Shown here one piece after another: positions 55,610 to 64,000 of a DNA stretch of 64,000 bases (position 1 is the stretch's first letter; each line of letters begins with the position of its first letter). A program made the position numbers and the translations under genes. Below the pieces are notes generated by a model. The model did no database searches. It was not told the origin of the DNA and saw only the letters and a program-made list of their open reading frames with translations. This DNA is from Aquimixticola soesokkakensis (GTDB lineage Bacteria > Pseudomonadota > Alphaproteobacteria > Rhodobacterales > Rhodobacteraceae). The DNA is taken from contig NZ_FWFS01000003.1 of NCBI RefSeq assembly GCF_900172375.1, positions 62,001-126,000 on the forward strand, in the 5' to 3' direction.

Positions 55610-56554
55610 ATGCCCCTGCTGGAAGTCAACGTAAGCGGCGCCCATGCGCGGATTGACCCTTCGGTTCTGGCCCATGCTTTGGCAGCCCTGCCCAAGGGCG
55701 CGCCTGTCGTTATCTGCATCCACGGCTTCAAATTTTCGCCCCACGCCCCCGAAACCTCGCCCCATTTGCATATTCTGTCTCTCGATCCGCGCCCTGATTG
55801 CTGGAAAGCCATGAGCTGGCCGCGCGCGTTGGGGTTCGGGCGCGGGCGCGCCGAGGAAGGCCTGTGTATCGCCCTGGGCTGGGACGCGCGCGGCACGATC
55901 TGGCAGGCGTGGAAGCGCGCGCCACAGGTCAGTCGCGCCCTTGCCCGCCTCATCGCCCAGATCGACCGCCCCGTGCATGTGGTGGGGCATTCGCTGGGCG
56001 CGCGGGTCGCCTTGGGCGCATTGCCCCTCGTGCGGCGCGGAACCGTTGCGCGGATCATTTTGCTGGCGGCCGCCGAATTTCGCTCCACCGCCCAAGCGGC
56101 GATGGACAGCCCTGCGGGCACCTCTGTCGAGGTTTTCAACATCACGAGCCGCGAAAACGATCTTTTTGATGTGATGCTGGAAAAGCTGGTGCGCGCGCCG
56201 GTGCGCGGGGATCGCGCCCTTGGTGCCGGGCTGGGCACCGGACGGGGCGCAAGCGCGCCGCCGCCCCTCCCGCGCTGGCTGGACATCCAGATCGACGCCC
56301 CCGCAACGCTGGCGGCGCTCGGGTATTTGGGATTTACCGTTGCCGGCCCCGAGCGGCGCATCTGCCACTGGTCGGCCTATCTGCGCGGCGGCATGTTTTC
56401 GGTCTACACTGCTCTGATCCGCACGCCCGAGCGTCTGCCGCTGGGACTGCTGCGCGAATTGCTGCCCCAGGAGGCAACGCCACGCTGGTCGCGCCTGATC
56501 GGCCCATGGCCTGCACGGCTGCCCTTGCCATTCGGGCGAAAAGCGACATCCTGA
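55610..56554 (+). CDS. Alpha/beta hydrolase fold protein
   Basis: A 314-aa serine hydrolase-like protein. The oxyanion stretch IHGFKF is at 37-42 and the nucleophile elbow VVGHSLGARVAL gives Ser128. A possible acid is in TSRENDLFD, and a His near the C-terminal third may complete the triad. No signal peptide. AGAGG lies nine bases before ATG 55610; an ATG three codons earlier (55601) sits too close to that site. The substrate is unknown. The GST gene follows 27 bases downstream and may be co-transcribed. Confidence 0.8.
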   Translation: MPLLEVNVSGAHARIDPSVLAHALAALPKGAPVVICIHGFKFSPHAPETSPHLHILSLDPRPDCWKAMSWPRALGFGRGRAEEGLCIALGWDARGTIWQAWKRAPQVSRALARLIAQIDRPVHVVGHSLGARVALGALPLVRRGTVARIILLAAAEFRSTAQAAMDSPAGTSVEVFNITSRENDLFDVMLEKLVRAPVRGDRALGAGLGTGRGASAPPPLPRWLDIQIDAPATLAALGYLGFTVAGPERRICHWSAYLRGGMFSVYTALIRTPERLPLGLLRELLPQEATPRWSRLIGPWPARLPLPFGRKATS

Positions 56555-56581
56555 CGACGATCAATTGTCAGGAGAGTCCCA

Positions 56582-57286
56582 ATGACCGCCCCCATCGAGT
56601 TGCACACATGGGCCACGCCCAACGGCAAGAAAGTCGCCATCGCGCTGGAAGAAATGGGCCTTCCCTACACCGCGCATTTCGTCAACATCGGCAAAGGCGA
56701 GCAATTCGACCCCGCCTTTCTGGAGATCGCGCCCAACAACCGTATTCCGGCGATTCTGGACCCCGATGGCCCCGATGGCGCGCCGATTTCGGTGTTTGAA
56801 TCCGGCGCGATCCTGCAATATCTGGCGCGCAAGACCGGACTGTTCTGCGGCCCCACCCAGCGCGACCGCGTGATGGTCGATCAATGGCTGATGTGGCAAA
56901 TGGGGGGGCTTGGCCCGATGGCCGGACAGGCCAACCATTTCCTGAAATATGCCCCGGCCATGGAGCCGCCGCAGGTGCTGCCCTATGCGCAAGATCGCTA
57001 CCGCCTCGAAACGCAGCGGCTTTTGGGTGTGCTGGAACGCCAGCTTGAGGGCAAGGATTTCGTAGCGGGCGATTTCTATTCCATCGCGGATATGGCGATT
57101 TACCCTTGGGTGGTGGGCAGCGAAGAGCGTGGTCAGAAATTCGACGACAAACCCAATATCAACGCCTGGATGCAGCTGATCGGCGCGCGCCCTCTTACAG
57201 CCGCCGGTATGGCGGTGGGCACGGCCGCACGCGATGCCGCCCCCACCGACCCCGAAAGCCAAAAGAAACTTTTCGGCCTCAAATAA
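56582..57286 (+). CDS. Glutathione S-transferase, YfcG/Nu-class-like
   Basis: A 234-aa GST with an N-terminal thioredoxin-like domain (residues 5-90; ELHTWATPNGKKVAIALEEM, PNNRIPAILDPD, FESGAILQYLARK) and a C-terminal helical domain. The TPNGKK wording matches the YfcG group, whose members act as disulfide-bond reductases using two glutathiones rather than as classical transferases. There is no catalytic Cys or Tyr at the usual N-terminal place. GGAG lies nine bases before ATG 56582. A near-perfect 20-bp tandem repeat spans its stop codon. Confidence 0.87.
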   Translation: MTAPIELHTWATPNGKKVAIALEEMGLPYTAHFVNIGKGEQFDPAFLEIAPNNRIPAILDPDGPDGAPISVFESGAILQYLARKTGLFCGPTQRDRVMVDQWLMWQMGGLGPMAGQANHFLKYAPAMEPPQVLPYAQDRYRLETQRLLGVLERQLEGKDFVAGDFYSIADMAIYPWVVGSEERGQKFDDKPNINAWMQLIGARPLTAAGMAVGTAARDAAPTDPESQKKLFGLK

Positions 57287-57311
57287 ACGCCTTCGGCCTC
57301 AAACAAACGCC
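57272..57311. repeat. 20-bp tandem duplication across the GST stop codon
   Basis: TTCGGCCTCAAATAAACGCC (57272-57291) is followed by TTCGGCCTCAAACAAACGCC (57292-57311), 19 of 20 identical, then a partial third TTCGGC. The single difference destroys the stop triplet in the second copy (TAA becomes CAA). Confidence 0.93.
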
Positions 57312-57324
57312 TTCGGCGGGCAGC

Positions 57325-57948
57325 CTAGTCGGGCTTGTCCGCCACCGTTTCATCAGCATGGCGCGCAAACAGCCGGCTTTGCGCCATGATGAAGGCAAAC
57401 ATCACGATGGGCAGGCCGAAGGTCTTGAATTTGACCCAAGTGTCCGTGTCCATGGTGCGCCAGACGATTTCGTTGGCAACAGCAAGCCCCACAAACAAGG
57501 CGATGAAGCGCAGCGTCAAAATGTGCCAGCCCGCAGGCGTCAGCGGCACCATTTCCCCCATCACCGATTTCAACCAGCTCTCTTTGCGCAAGACGCCCAC
57601 CCCCAGAAGGATGGCAAAGAACAGGTAGATGATCGTCGGCTTCATTTTAAAAAACCGGTCATCGTTGAGATAGACCGACAGCCCGCCAAACACCGTGACC
57701 AGCACCAGCGTCATGATCTGCATCGCGGAAAGTTTTCCGCTCAGACGCCACAGCGCGAAAGACGACAATGCAATCAAGGGGATAAAGGCGGCAGTCGCAA
57801 CGATGAAGCCGCTATACTCCTGTCCGGCGAAGCTGAAGGTTTTGTCCTTCAGCGCGATATAGGCGACAAAGAACAGCAGGATCGGCCCCAGTTCAAGCGC
57901 CGTTTTCACTCCGGGCGAGACGTGTTTTTGCGCAGGTTTCTTGTCCAT
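57325..57948 (-). CDS. yciB: YciB/IspZ family inner-membrane septation protein
   Basis: A 207-aa membrane protein with about five helices, of the intracellular septation protein A family. ALELGPILLFFVAY near the N-terminus and NDDRFFKMKPTIIYLFFAILLGVG in the middle are diagnostic, as is NEIVWRTMDTDTWVKFKTFG near the end. In E. coli YciB affects envelope integrity and cell length. ATG 57948 was chosen. The gap to the DMT transporter upstream is nine bases, so the two are co-transcribed. Confidence 0.93.
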   Translation of the reverse strand: MDKKPAQKHVSPGVKTALELGPILLFFVAYIALKDKTFSFAGQEYSGFIVATAAFIPLIALSSFALWRLSGKLSAMQIMTLVLVTVFGGLSVYLNDDRFFKMKPTIIYLFFAILLGVGVLRKESWLKSVMGEMVPLTPAGWHILTLRFIALFVGLAVANEIVWRTMDTDTWVKFKTFGLPIVMFAFIMAQSRLFARHADETVADKPD

Positions 57949-57957
57949 AACTCTGTC

Positions 57958-58860
57958 CTAGCTTCCCATTTCCACGATCACCGCGCCCAGCGCGATCAGG
58001 GCCATCAGCGCCAATCTGCGCGGCCCGACTTTTTCCTTGAGCACCAGCCAGCCGATCAGCGCGGCAAAGACGGTGGAGGTTTCACGCAACACCGCCGCTT
58101 CGCCGACCTTGTCGAGCCGCGTGGCCAGCATCACGGACCCGAAGGACCCATAGGCCACCAGCCCGCCGATCACCCCCTTGAGCAAAAGCGGTTTCAGCGG
58201 CGGGCGCTGGGGCATATTGAGATACCGGCGGGTCGCAAAGATCGGCATGACAATCCCGTCGAGGAAGAAAAACCACGCCAGAAAGGTAAACGGGTCGGCC
58301 GTCGCGCGGATGCCATAGGCGTCATAGGTGGTGTAGAGCGCAACAAACCCGCCTGTCACCACGGCAAGGCCCAGCGCCGCCACCATCGTTTCGCGCCCCA
58401 GGGTGATCGTGCGCAGATTATAGACGGCCAGTCCGAAAATTCCCGCCAAAAGCGTGACCACCCCCGCCCATTGCACCAGGGTGAAATGCTCGCCAAAGAC
58501 GATGCCCGCCCCGATCACCGTGAACAGCGGCCCCGTGCCGCGCACGACCGGATAGACCACCGTGTAGGCCCCCATCGTGTAGGTATAGCCTTGGGCGATT
58601 TTATAGAGCAGGTGGATGAGAAACATCCCCGCAAAGATCACCCACATATGCGGTTCGGGCCACGGCACGACGAAGAGCGCAAAAGGCGCGGCCATGATGC
58701 CATAGAAAAAATCCATCGCCCCGCGCGACAACCACGGGTCGTAGCGCCCCTTTTGCAGCGCGCCGAAAAAAGCATGCAGAACGGCAGCCGACAGCGCGAG
58801 GATCAGCGCAAGCTGGTGCCCCGCTTCGGTGCCTTCAAGCGATGTGAGCCACTGTGTCAT
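57958..58860 (-). CDS. EamA/DMT superfamily transporter
   Basis: A 300-aa membrane protein with ten predicted helices in two repeated halves, the EamA (RhaT-like) arrangement. VVYPVVRGTGPLFTVIGAGIVFGE (first repeat) and AAVLRETSTVFAALIGWLVLKEKVG (second repeat) show the conserved EamA helix ends. It probably exports small metabolites; the substrate cannot be told. The start is ATG 58860, 15 bases after the stop of the preceding gene, in the ftsY / unknown / transporter / yciB run. Confidence 0.85.
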   Translation of the reverse strand: MTQWLTSLEGTEAGHQLALILALSAAVLHAFFGALQKGRYDPWLSRGAMDFFYGIMAAPFALFVVPWPEPHMWVIFAGMFLIHLLYKIAQGYTYTMGAYTVVYPVVRGTGPLFTVIGAGIVFGEHFTLVQWAGVVTLLAGIFGLAVYNLRTITLGRETMVAALGLAVVTGGFVALYTTYDAYGIRATADPFTFLAWFFFLDGIVMPIFATRRYLNMPQRPPLKPLLLKGVIGGLVAYGSFGSVMLATRLDKVGEAAVLRETSTVFAALIGWLVLKEKVGPRRLALMALIALGAVIVEMGS

Positions 58861-58875
58861 GGAACCTGCCGCCGT

Positions 58876-59376
58876 TTAGTTGGCAAACAGGGGGCGCAGC
58901 GCGCAGGCGGCCTGCTGGTAGGCATCGGGGATCGGGATGCGCCGCCCGTTGTGCCCTGCGACCTCTTCAAAACCGGGATCGAGATTCCCGAGCTCGACCA
59001 GCGCATCCTCAAGCGAGGTAATCACGAACTCTGTGCGATAGTCCGGCTTGAGCCCGAAATTCACGATCCGCGCGGGGGCAACGCTGACGGGATAGTCGCT
59101 GGCAAGATAAGCCTCATGATCCGACGGCATCTCGTCGAAAAAATCCGCCACATGGGCGTCGGGGTCAACCACCAGCATGGCCGTGCCCACCGGCGCGCCC
59201 GCATCAAGCAGGACGATCTCGGCAAAGAGCATCCGCGCGTCCAGCCCCTCCTGCTGCATCGGCCCCAATGGGTGATCGTCGCGCAAATCGGTGAGCGTGT
59301 CATAGCGGTGATCGTCATCACGATCGAGCCAGCCGGCCCCTTCGGGTCCGAACCAGACGCTGCGCAGTTCCAACAT
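58876..59376 (-). CDS. Hypothetical cytosolic protein downstream of ftsY
   Basis: A 166-aa acidic protein with no signal peptide or membrane segment. Notable stretches are WLDRDDDHRYDTLTDLRDDH near the N-terminus, VDPDAHVADFFDEMPSDHEA in the middle and IVNFGLKPDYRTEFVITSLED near the C-terminus. Composition and codon use match the neighbours. The start follows the ftsY stop by one base, so it is certainly co-transcribed. I do not recognise a family. Confidence 0.75.
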   Translation of the reverse strand: MLELRSVWFGPEGAGWLDRDDDHRYDTLTDLRDDHPLGPMQQEGLDARMLFAEIVLLDAGAPVGTAMLVVDPDAHVADFFDEMPSDHEAYLASDYPVSVAPARIVNFGLKPDYRTEFVITSLEDALVELGNLDPGFEEVAGHNGRRIPIPDAYQQAACALRPLFAN

Positions 59377-59377
59377 C

Positions 59378-60586
59378 TCAGGCCCCGCCTGTCGTGGCCG
59401 TGCCGCCGGTCAACGCCGCCGCAAAATCCGCCGGATCGAAAGCATCAAGATCGTCGATCTGCTCGCCCACGCCGATGGCATGGATCGGCAGGCCGAATTT
59501 ATCCGCCAGCGCCACCAGCACGCCGCCCTTGGCGGTGCCGTCGAGTTTGGTCATCACAAGCCCGCTGACATCCGCCATTTTGCGGAAGGTTTCGACCTGC
59601 AACAGCGCGTTCTGGCCCGTGGTCGCATCCAGCACCAACAGCGTATTATGCGGGGCGGAGGGGTCTTTTTTGCGGATCACGCGGATGATTTTCGCCAGTT
59701 CTTCCATCAGGTCCGCGCGGTTTTGCAACCGACCGGCCGTGTCGATGAGCAACAAATCGGCGCCCTCGGCTTCGGCCTTGGTCATCGCATCAAACGCCAA
59801 CGAGGCGGGATCGGAGCCTTCCGGTGCGGTCAGCACTGGCACGCCCGCACGCGCGCCCCAGACCTGAAGCTGCTCGACGGCGGCGGCGCGAAACGTGTCG
59901 CCTGCCGCGATGACGACAGATTTGCCCGCCGCCTTGAATTGCAATGCCAGCTTGCCAATCGTGGTCGTTTTGCCCGAACCGTTCACCCCGACCACCAGAA
60001 CCACCTGCGGGGTTTTGGCATAGAGCGGCATCGGTTTGGCCACAGGTTCCATGATTCGGGTCACTTCGCGCGCCATCAGCGCCTTGATTTCATCGACCGA
60101 CAGCTTTTTGCCCAGACGGCCCTCGGCCATGGCGGCGGTGACGCGCAGCGCGGTATCCACGCCCATATCGGCCGAAATCAGCAGCTCTTCGAGCTGTTCA
60201 AGCATCTCGTCGTCAAGCTCGCGCCGCACCACCGCACCGGATTTTGCGCCAAACAACCGCCCGACAAGCCCGCCCGACTGTCCCGTAGAGGGGGCGCGCG
60301 CAGGCGCTGAGGGCGGCGTTTCGATCGGAATTTCCAGCGGCGCGGTGGCGGCTGCGGGGTCCGCATCAGGTGCCGGCACCTCCTGGGGCGTCGGCGCGGG
60401 CGCGGGGTCACTTGGAAGCGGGAACGGATCGGGCGGGCTCTGCGGGGCCGCAGCGGCGGGCGAATCGCCTGCCTCGCCAGCGGTCCGGTCGGATGTACCG
60501 CCATCGGCCACAATCGCCGCAAGCCCCTCATCGAGGCGCGACGACGACTTGAACAGCCGGTCCTTGAGTTTTGAGAACAATGCCAT
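59378..60586 (-). CDS. ftsY: Signal recognition particle receptor FtsY
   Basis: SRP receptor GTPase (402 aa) that brings ribosome-nascent chain complexes to the SecYEG translocon. Residues 1-24 are a short amphipathic lead; 30-105 an acidic, Pro/Ala-rich A domain; 115-190 the N domain; then the G domain with G1 VVGVNGSGKTTTIGKLA (199-215), LLLIDTAGRLQN (G3) and VMTKLDGTAKGG (G4). The A domain is low-complexity and has no membrane helix. ATG 60586 was chosen. It is divergent from the AlkB-like gene with 276 bases between. Confidence 0.97.
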   Translation of the reverse strand: MALFSKLKDRLFKSSSRLDEGLAAIVADGGTSDRTAGEAGDSPAAAAPQSPPDPFPLPSDPAPAPTPQEVPAPDADPAAATAPLEIPIETPPSAPARAPSTGQSGGLVGRLFGAKSGAVVRRELDDEMLEQLEELLISADMGVDTALRVTAAMAEGRLGKKLSVDEIKALMAREVTRIMEPVAKPMPLYAKTPQVVLVVGVNGSGKTTTIGKLALQFKAAGKSVVIAAGDTFRAAAVEQLQVWGARAGVPVLTAPEGSDPASLAFDAMTKAEAEGADLLLIDTAGRLQNRADLMEELAKIIRVIRKKDPSAPHNTLLVLDATTGQNALLQVETFRKMADVSGLVMTKLDGTAKGGVLVALADKFGLPIHAIGVGEQIDDLDAFDPADFAAALTGGTATTGGA

Positions 60587-60748
60587 TGGGGCCTCCGTTT
60601 CGCCGCTACTTAGTGTGAAACGGGCGCAGTTGAAAGGGTTTTACCGTTGTCAGACGCCCAAATCCCCCCCAAACCGCCCCCCAAACCGAGCATCGCCCCC
60701 TGCCCGTGCAAAGCGGGATCGTCGCCGCGCCAGGCGGCATGATCGCTG

Positions 60749-60792
60749 ACTGGCCGCTCACTGGCCGCTCACTGGCGGCCTACTGGTGGCGC
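60749..60792. repeat. 11-bp repeats between ftsY and the AlkB-like gene
   Basis: ACTGGCCGCTC occurs twice exactly (60749-60759, 60760-60770), followed by two degenerate copies of the same length (60771-60781, 60782-60792), each matching eight of 11. The spacing is about one helical turn. It lies 71 bases upstream of the AlkB-like start. Nothing else is recognisable in the 276-base gap. Confidence 0.8.
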
Positions 60793-60862
60793 ACCGGACA
60801 CTCACTGGCGCGCGGCGCGTTTTGATGTGACAGCCGCGCAGGGCTGCGCTATCGTTTTTGCC

Positions 60863-62020
60863 ATGCAGCCCCCCCTGTCCCGGCCTCCCGCCCGCCTCGG
60901 TTCGACCCTCAAAGCCTATCTCCTGCCCAAGCCGCAGATACGCCTCTTTGCAATCGCCACGGTGGTTCCCGTGGCGCTGCTCGGGCTTGCGGATCTTTTT
61001 GGCGGGCTGTGGGCTCTGGCCGCATTGGGCTACATGACCGCGCTCACCGCCTCGCTTGACGCGCTGGTCGGTCTTGTCCTTTTGCCCAGCCAATCCCCCG
61101 CCACCCTGCGTGCGGGGGATCGCTTGTCGGTGGTGCTGGCGCTGGCGCATTTCATCCTGCTTGCACTCGCGGTTCTGGCCTTGGGGGCAAACCGCTTTGC
61201 GCTGTGGGAACAGGTCGTGATCTTTTTGGCCAGCGGCTTGTTCTTTGGGCAGGTCAGCAATTCCAATGCCCATGAGTTGATCCACAGGACGACGCGCGGG
61301 CTGCGGAATCTGGGCACCTGGGTCTATATTTCGCTGTTGTTTGGTCATCATGCCTCCGCCCATCCCAAAGTCCACCACCGCTTTGTCGCCACAGACGAAG
61401 ACCCGAATTCCGCGCGTTCGGGCGAAGGGTTTTACCGCTTTGCCCTGCGCGCATGGCTGGGGTCGTTTCGCGCCGGATTGAAGATCGAAAACGATTTGCG
61501 GGCCAGAACGCGCGGCGGAGCTTGGTGGCACAAGAAACTGCATCCTTACGCGGTCTACACTCTTGGGGCACTGATGTGCCTTGGCCTCGCTTTTGCGATC
61601 GCAGGGCCGCGTGGACTTGTGGCCTATGTCGCCCTGTCGAGTTTTGCGACCATGCAATTGCTGCTCTCGGACTATGTGCAACACTACGGGTTGCGCCGCC
61701 CGAAAGGCCCCGATGGCCGCTACGCGCCTGTCGATGTGCAACATTCATGGAACGCGCCACAGTGGTTTTCTGCCTTGCTGATGCTGAACGCGCCGCGCCA
61801 TTCCGACCATCACGCCCATCCCATGCGCCCCTACCCCGCTCTCAAACTCGATACAGGGGCGCCGCTTCTGCCCCATTCCTTGCCCATCATGGCAACGATT
61901 GCGCTGGTGCCCCCGCTGTGGAAACGCAAGATGCGCAAGCACGTTCTTGCAGTGATCAACGGCACGCAAAACCACCCCGATCGCGCGAAAGCAGCGCCGC
62001 GAAATCCCACAAGCACCTGA
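60863..62020 (+). CDS. AlkB-like membrane alkane monooxygenase / fatty-acid desaturase-fold protein
   Basis: A 385-aa membrane-bound non-heme diiron oxygenase. Histidine clusters are NAHELIHR (His137, His141), FGHHASAHPKVHHRF (His162, 163, 167, 171, 172) with ATDEDP, and APRHSDHHAHPMRPYP (His313, 316, 317, 319), plus His274 in DYVQHYGLRR. These are the AlkB-type iron ligands. About six membrane helices precede and separate them. It would hydroxylate terminal carbons of alkanes or related lipids with O2. There is no rubredoxin gene nearby. ATG 60863 was chosen from an open frame beginning at 60827. Confidence 0.86.
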   Translation: MQPPLSRPPARLGSTLKAYLLPKPQIRLFAIATVVPVALLGLADLFGGLWALAALGYMTALTASLDALVGLVLLPSQSPATLRAGDRLSVVLALAHFILLALAVLALGANRFALWEQVVIFLASGLFFGQVSNSNAHELIHRTTRGLRNLGTWVYISLLFGHHASAHPKVHHRFVATDEDPNSARSGEGFYRFALRAWLGSFRAGLKIENDLRARTRGGAWWHKKLHPYAVYTLGALMCLGLAFAIAGPRGLVAYVALSSFATMQLLLSDYVQHYGLRRPKGPDGRYAPVDVQHSWNAPQWFSALLMLNAPRHSDHHAHPMRPYPALKLDTGAPLLPHSLPIMATIALVPPLWKRKMRKHVLAVINGTQNHPDRAKAAPRNPTST

Positions 62021-62121
62021 GAAAGATATATAATTTCAAGACCGCCCGCGAAAGTCCCGCCGTTTACCATGCCCCGCGAAGGGTATTGGTTTCCATAACA
62101 TGAAGGCCTATAGATTTTAGC

Positions 62122-62610
62122 ATGACAGCCAGCGTTTTCCCCGGATCGGCATTGCGCCGCACCGTCGCTTTGATCGCTCTCGGCCTTGCGACTGTTTCCC
62201 CGCAAGTGTCGGGGGCGCAATCGGCCCCAGAGCACAACGCGCCGGCCGCAAATACCGCGCGCCAGATTGCCTCAACCCCTCTGACAGCCGAAGAATTCGA
62301 GGCCTATGCCAAGGGCAAGACCCTGACCTATTCCGATCATGGCATTGCCTATGGCGCAGAACAGTATCTGCCCGACAACCGTGTGCGCTGGGCCTTTGAC
62401 GAGGACACCTGCATGGAGGGCTACTGGTATCAATCCGGTCCCTCGATCTGCTTTGAATATGACGATGGCGAGGGCCCGCAATGCTGGCAATTCTTTAACG
62501 AAGGCGGCAAATTGCGCGCCGTTTTTGAAGGCGAAAGCGGCACGGAATTATACGAGGCCTACCGCTCGGACGAACCGCTGGCCTGCGTGCCTGAGGGGCT
62601 TGGGGTGTAA
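62122..62610 (+). CDS. Exported protein of unknown function
   Basis: A 162-aa protein with a signal peptide (hydrophobic core about residues 13-27, cleavage near SGAQS) and a compact mature domain rich in Trp, Tyr and acids. The stretches are RVRWAFDEDTCMEGYWYQSGPSICFEY, GPQCWQFF and a Cys at the end (LACVPE), i.e. four cysteines in pairs. The wording NRVRWAFDEDTCMEGYWY resembles small secreted roseobacter proteins, but I cannot name a family. ATG 62122 lacks an obvious ribosome-binding site. It ends two bases before the convergent xseA gene. Confidence 0.72.
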   Translation: MTASVFPGSALRRTVALIALGLATVSPQVSGAQSAPEHNAPAANTARQIASTPLTAEEFEAYAKGKTLTYSDHGIAYGAEQYLPDNRVRWAFDEDTCMEGYWYQSGPSICFEYDDGEGPQCWQFFNEGGKLRAVFEGESGTELYEAYRSDEPLACVPEGLGV

Positions 62611-62612
62611 CC

Positions 62613-64000
62613 CTAAAACAGGCTGCCCTGATCGGGCGGCGCATCCGATTTCTTCTGCGCTTTTCGCTTGGCCTTCTTTGGGCCCGCCTGTGCGACGGAA
62701 GCGCCCTGCGTCGACTCTGGCTGCGCAGATGCCGCCGGCGCCGCCCCGGGCCCGACGGCCACCAGACCGTCAGAAAATTCCACCGAGACAATCGCGGCCG
62801 CGTCCTGCGCCGACGTCACAAGCCCCTGCGCGCCGCGAACCACCGCATAGCCGCGTGTCAGCGTTGCGGTGTAGCCCAGGGTCTGGCGCATCCGCTCCAA
62901 GGCGTCCAGACGCGCGCGCCAGTCGCTGATCTGCCCCTGTGTGACGCGGGAAAAACGCTGCGTGGTGGTCGCAAGCGCCTCGGATTTGCGCAGGGCAATC
63001 TGCGAAACCATGTCGCCGTCCAAACGCTGGGCGACCCGCGCAAAGGCTTTGTGATGATCGTTGGTGCCGCGCGCCAAAGCCGGTGCAAGCCGCGCCGAAA
63101 GACCCATCGCCCGCTCCTGCGCGGCGGCGATGCGCGCCTGCAACACCGCCGGTCGCAACGCCGCAGCCGTGCGCGCCAGCTCGACCGAGCGTTTCGCAAC
63201 CAACCCTTGCAGCGCCACGTCCAAGCGCTCCGACGCGCGATCAAAGCGTTGTTGGGGGGCTTCAAGGGCGCGTTCGGGGCGCGCCAGACTTCTGGCCAAA
63301 TCGCGCAGACGCTGCGCGCGCCGCTCTTGGGCCTGCGTCACGCTGCGCGCCATCCGCGTCTCTTGATCGGACACCCAAGTCGCCAGTTCCAAACGCACCG
63401 GCACGGCGATTTCCGCCGCTGCGGTCGGTGTCGGCGCACGTCTGTCCGACACAAAATCAATCAATGTCGTGTCGGTTTCATGCCCCACCGCCGAGATCAG
63501 CGGGATGCGAGAGGCCGCAGCGGCGCGCGCAACGATTTCCTCGTTGAACCCCCAGAGATCCTCGACCGAACCGCCCCCCCGTGCCACGATCAGCAAATCG
63601 GGACGCGGCAGCGCGCCACCGGGGGTCAAGGCGTTGAACCCGTTGATTGCATTGGCAACTTCGGCGGCGCAATTTTGCCCCTGCACCGCGACAGGCCAGA
63701 TAAGCACCTTGCGCGCGAAGCGCTCGCGCAAGCGGTGCAAAATGTCGCGGATCACCGCCCCCGTGGGGGAGGTCACGACGCCGATAATGTCGGGCAAATA
63801 GGGCAAGGGACGCTTGCGCGCAGGGTCGAACAGCCCCTCGCTTGCCAAAAGCGCCTTGCGTTTTTCCAGCATCGCCATGAGCGCGCCCGCCCCCGCCGGT
63901 TCGACATTTTCCACCGTCATCTGGTAGCGCGACTGTCCGGCAAAGGTGGTCATGCGCCCCGTGGCGATCACCTCCATCCCCTCTTCGGGGCGCACGGTCA
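62613..64000 (-). CDS. xseA: Exodeoxyribonuclease VII large subunit, 5' end cut off by window edge
   Basis: The large subunit of the single-strand exonuclease VII, with small subunit XseB encoded elsewhere. The visible 462 codons lack roughly the first 70 residues of the N-terminal OB domain. What is present is the rest of the OB domain ([20 protein letters not shown]), the catalytic core with [40 protein letters not shown] and [28 protein letters not shown], and the long coiled-coil region to about 390. The C-terminal ~40 residues are a Lys/Ala-rich tail. It is convergent with the exported-protein gene, two bases between. Confidence 0.95.
   Translation of the reverse strand, partial: TVRPEEGMEVIATGRMTTFAGQSRYQMTVENVEPAGAGALMAMLEKRKALLASEGLFDPARKRPLPYLPDIIGVVTSPTGAVIRDILHRLRERFARKVLIWPVAVQGQNCAAEVANAINGFNALTPGGALPRPDLLIVARGGGSVEDLWGFNEEIVARAAAASRIPLISAVGHETDTTLIDFVSDRRAPTPTAAAEIAVPVRLELATWVSDQETRMARSVTQAQERRAQRLRDLARSLARPERALEAPQQRFDRASERLDVALQGLVAKRSVELARTAAALRPAVLQARIAAAQERAMGLSARLAPALARGTNDHHKAFARVAQRLDGDMVSQIALRKSEALATTTQRFSRVTQGQISDWRARLDALERMRQTLGYTATLTRGYAVVRGAQGLVTSAQDAAAIVSVEFSDGLVAVGPGAAPAASAQPESTQGASVAQAGPKKAKRKAQKKSDAPPDQGSLF

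Noticed and set aside
57106-59568. 820-codon plus-strand open frame
   Set aside because: Antisense to yciB, the DMT transporter and the downstream gene, all of which are recognisable on the minus strand.

Overview
The window is one contiguous, GC-rich, densely coded stretch of chromosome from an alphaproteobacterium of the Rhodobacterales (roseobacter-like). The evidence is the 14-subunit complex I cluster interleaved with small Rhodobacterales-type genes, the nuoN-birA-coaX order, the folB-folP-glmM and glyQ-x-glyS arrangements, ATGA/GTGA/TAATG start-stop coupling, and an alphaproteobacterial SAM-II riboswitch ahead of metZ. I recognised no tRNA or rRNA gene, CRISPR array, phage, integrase or insertion sequence. 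All family names come from reading the translations; no database search was run.

Layout. Positions 1-20150 (minus strand): coaX (cut by the window edge), birA, and a complete nuo operon transcribed from about 20.4 kb downwards (nuoA-B-C, a sulfotransferase, nuoD-E, a membrane-anchored helix-hairpin-helix protein, a two-helix membrane protein, nuoF, a 96-residue ORF, two related secreted proteins, nuoG, a lipoprotein, nuoH-I, a carboxymuconolactone-decarboxylase-like protein, nuoJ-K-L-M-N). Positions 20.4-22.9 kb: a membrane protein, a DegT-type aminotransferase and a HAD phosphatase, translationally coupled. Positions 22.9-26.1 kb (plus): glmU, an AlkD-like protein, moaA. Positions 26.1-34.4 kb: an M20 amidohydrolase, a DUF3422 protein, pepN, and small genes (membrane anchor, SRPBCC, GlcG/HbpS-like, glutamine-amidotransferase-like, GNAT). 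Positions 34.7-40 kb: pntA-pntB, two overlapping Lrp/AsnC regulators, ilvC. Positions 40-50.8 kb (minus): folB-folP-glmM, a SleB-type cell-wall hydrolase, a pyruvate-phosphate-dikinase-like gene, and glyQ/small protein/glyS. Positions 50.9-64 kb: a secreted three-domain protein with a degenerate protease fold, folE2, metZ behind a SAM-II riboswitch, an alpha/beta hydrolase, a GST, yciB, a DMT transporter, an unknown protein, ftsY, an AlkB-like monooxygenase, a secreted unknown and xseA (cut by the edge).

How the genes work together. Most are housekeeping: NADH oxidation and proton pumping (nuo), NADPH supply (pntAB), cofactors (coaX, birA, moaA, folB, folP, folE2), UDP-GlcNAc synthesis (glmM, glmU), amino-acid synthesis (ilvC, metZ), glycyl-tRNA charging and SRP targeting. 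The least explained material is the set of extra genes inside the nuo operon. It includes an H3TH/HhH domain that occurs twice (fused to NuoE and on a membrane-tethered neighbour), two gaplessly alignable secreted paralogues with a conserved cysteine pair, and a lipoprotein. These look like a lineage-specific complex I accessory set. Other notable signals are a riboswitch with promoter and terminator, a protease-like protein that has lost its catalytic His and Ser, a shared 25-bp element at two convergent gene ends, and four short tandem duplications at or near gene ends.
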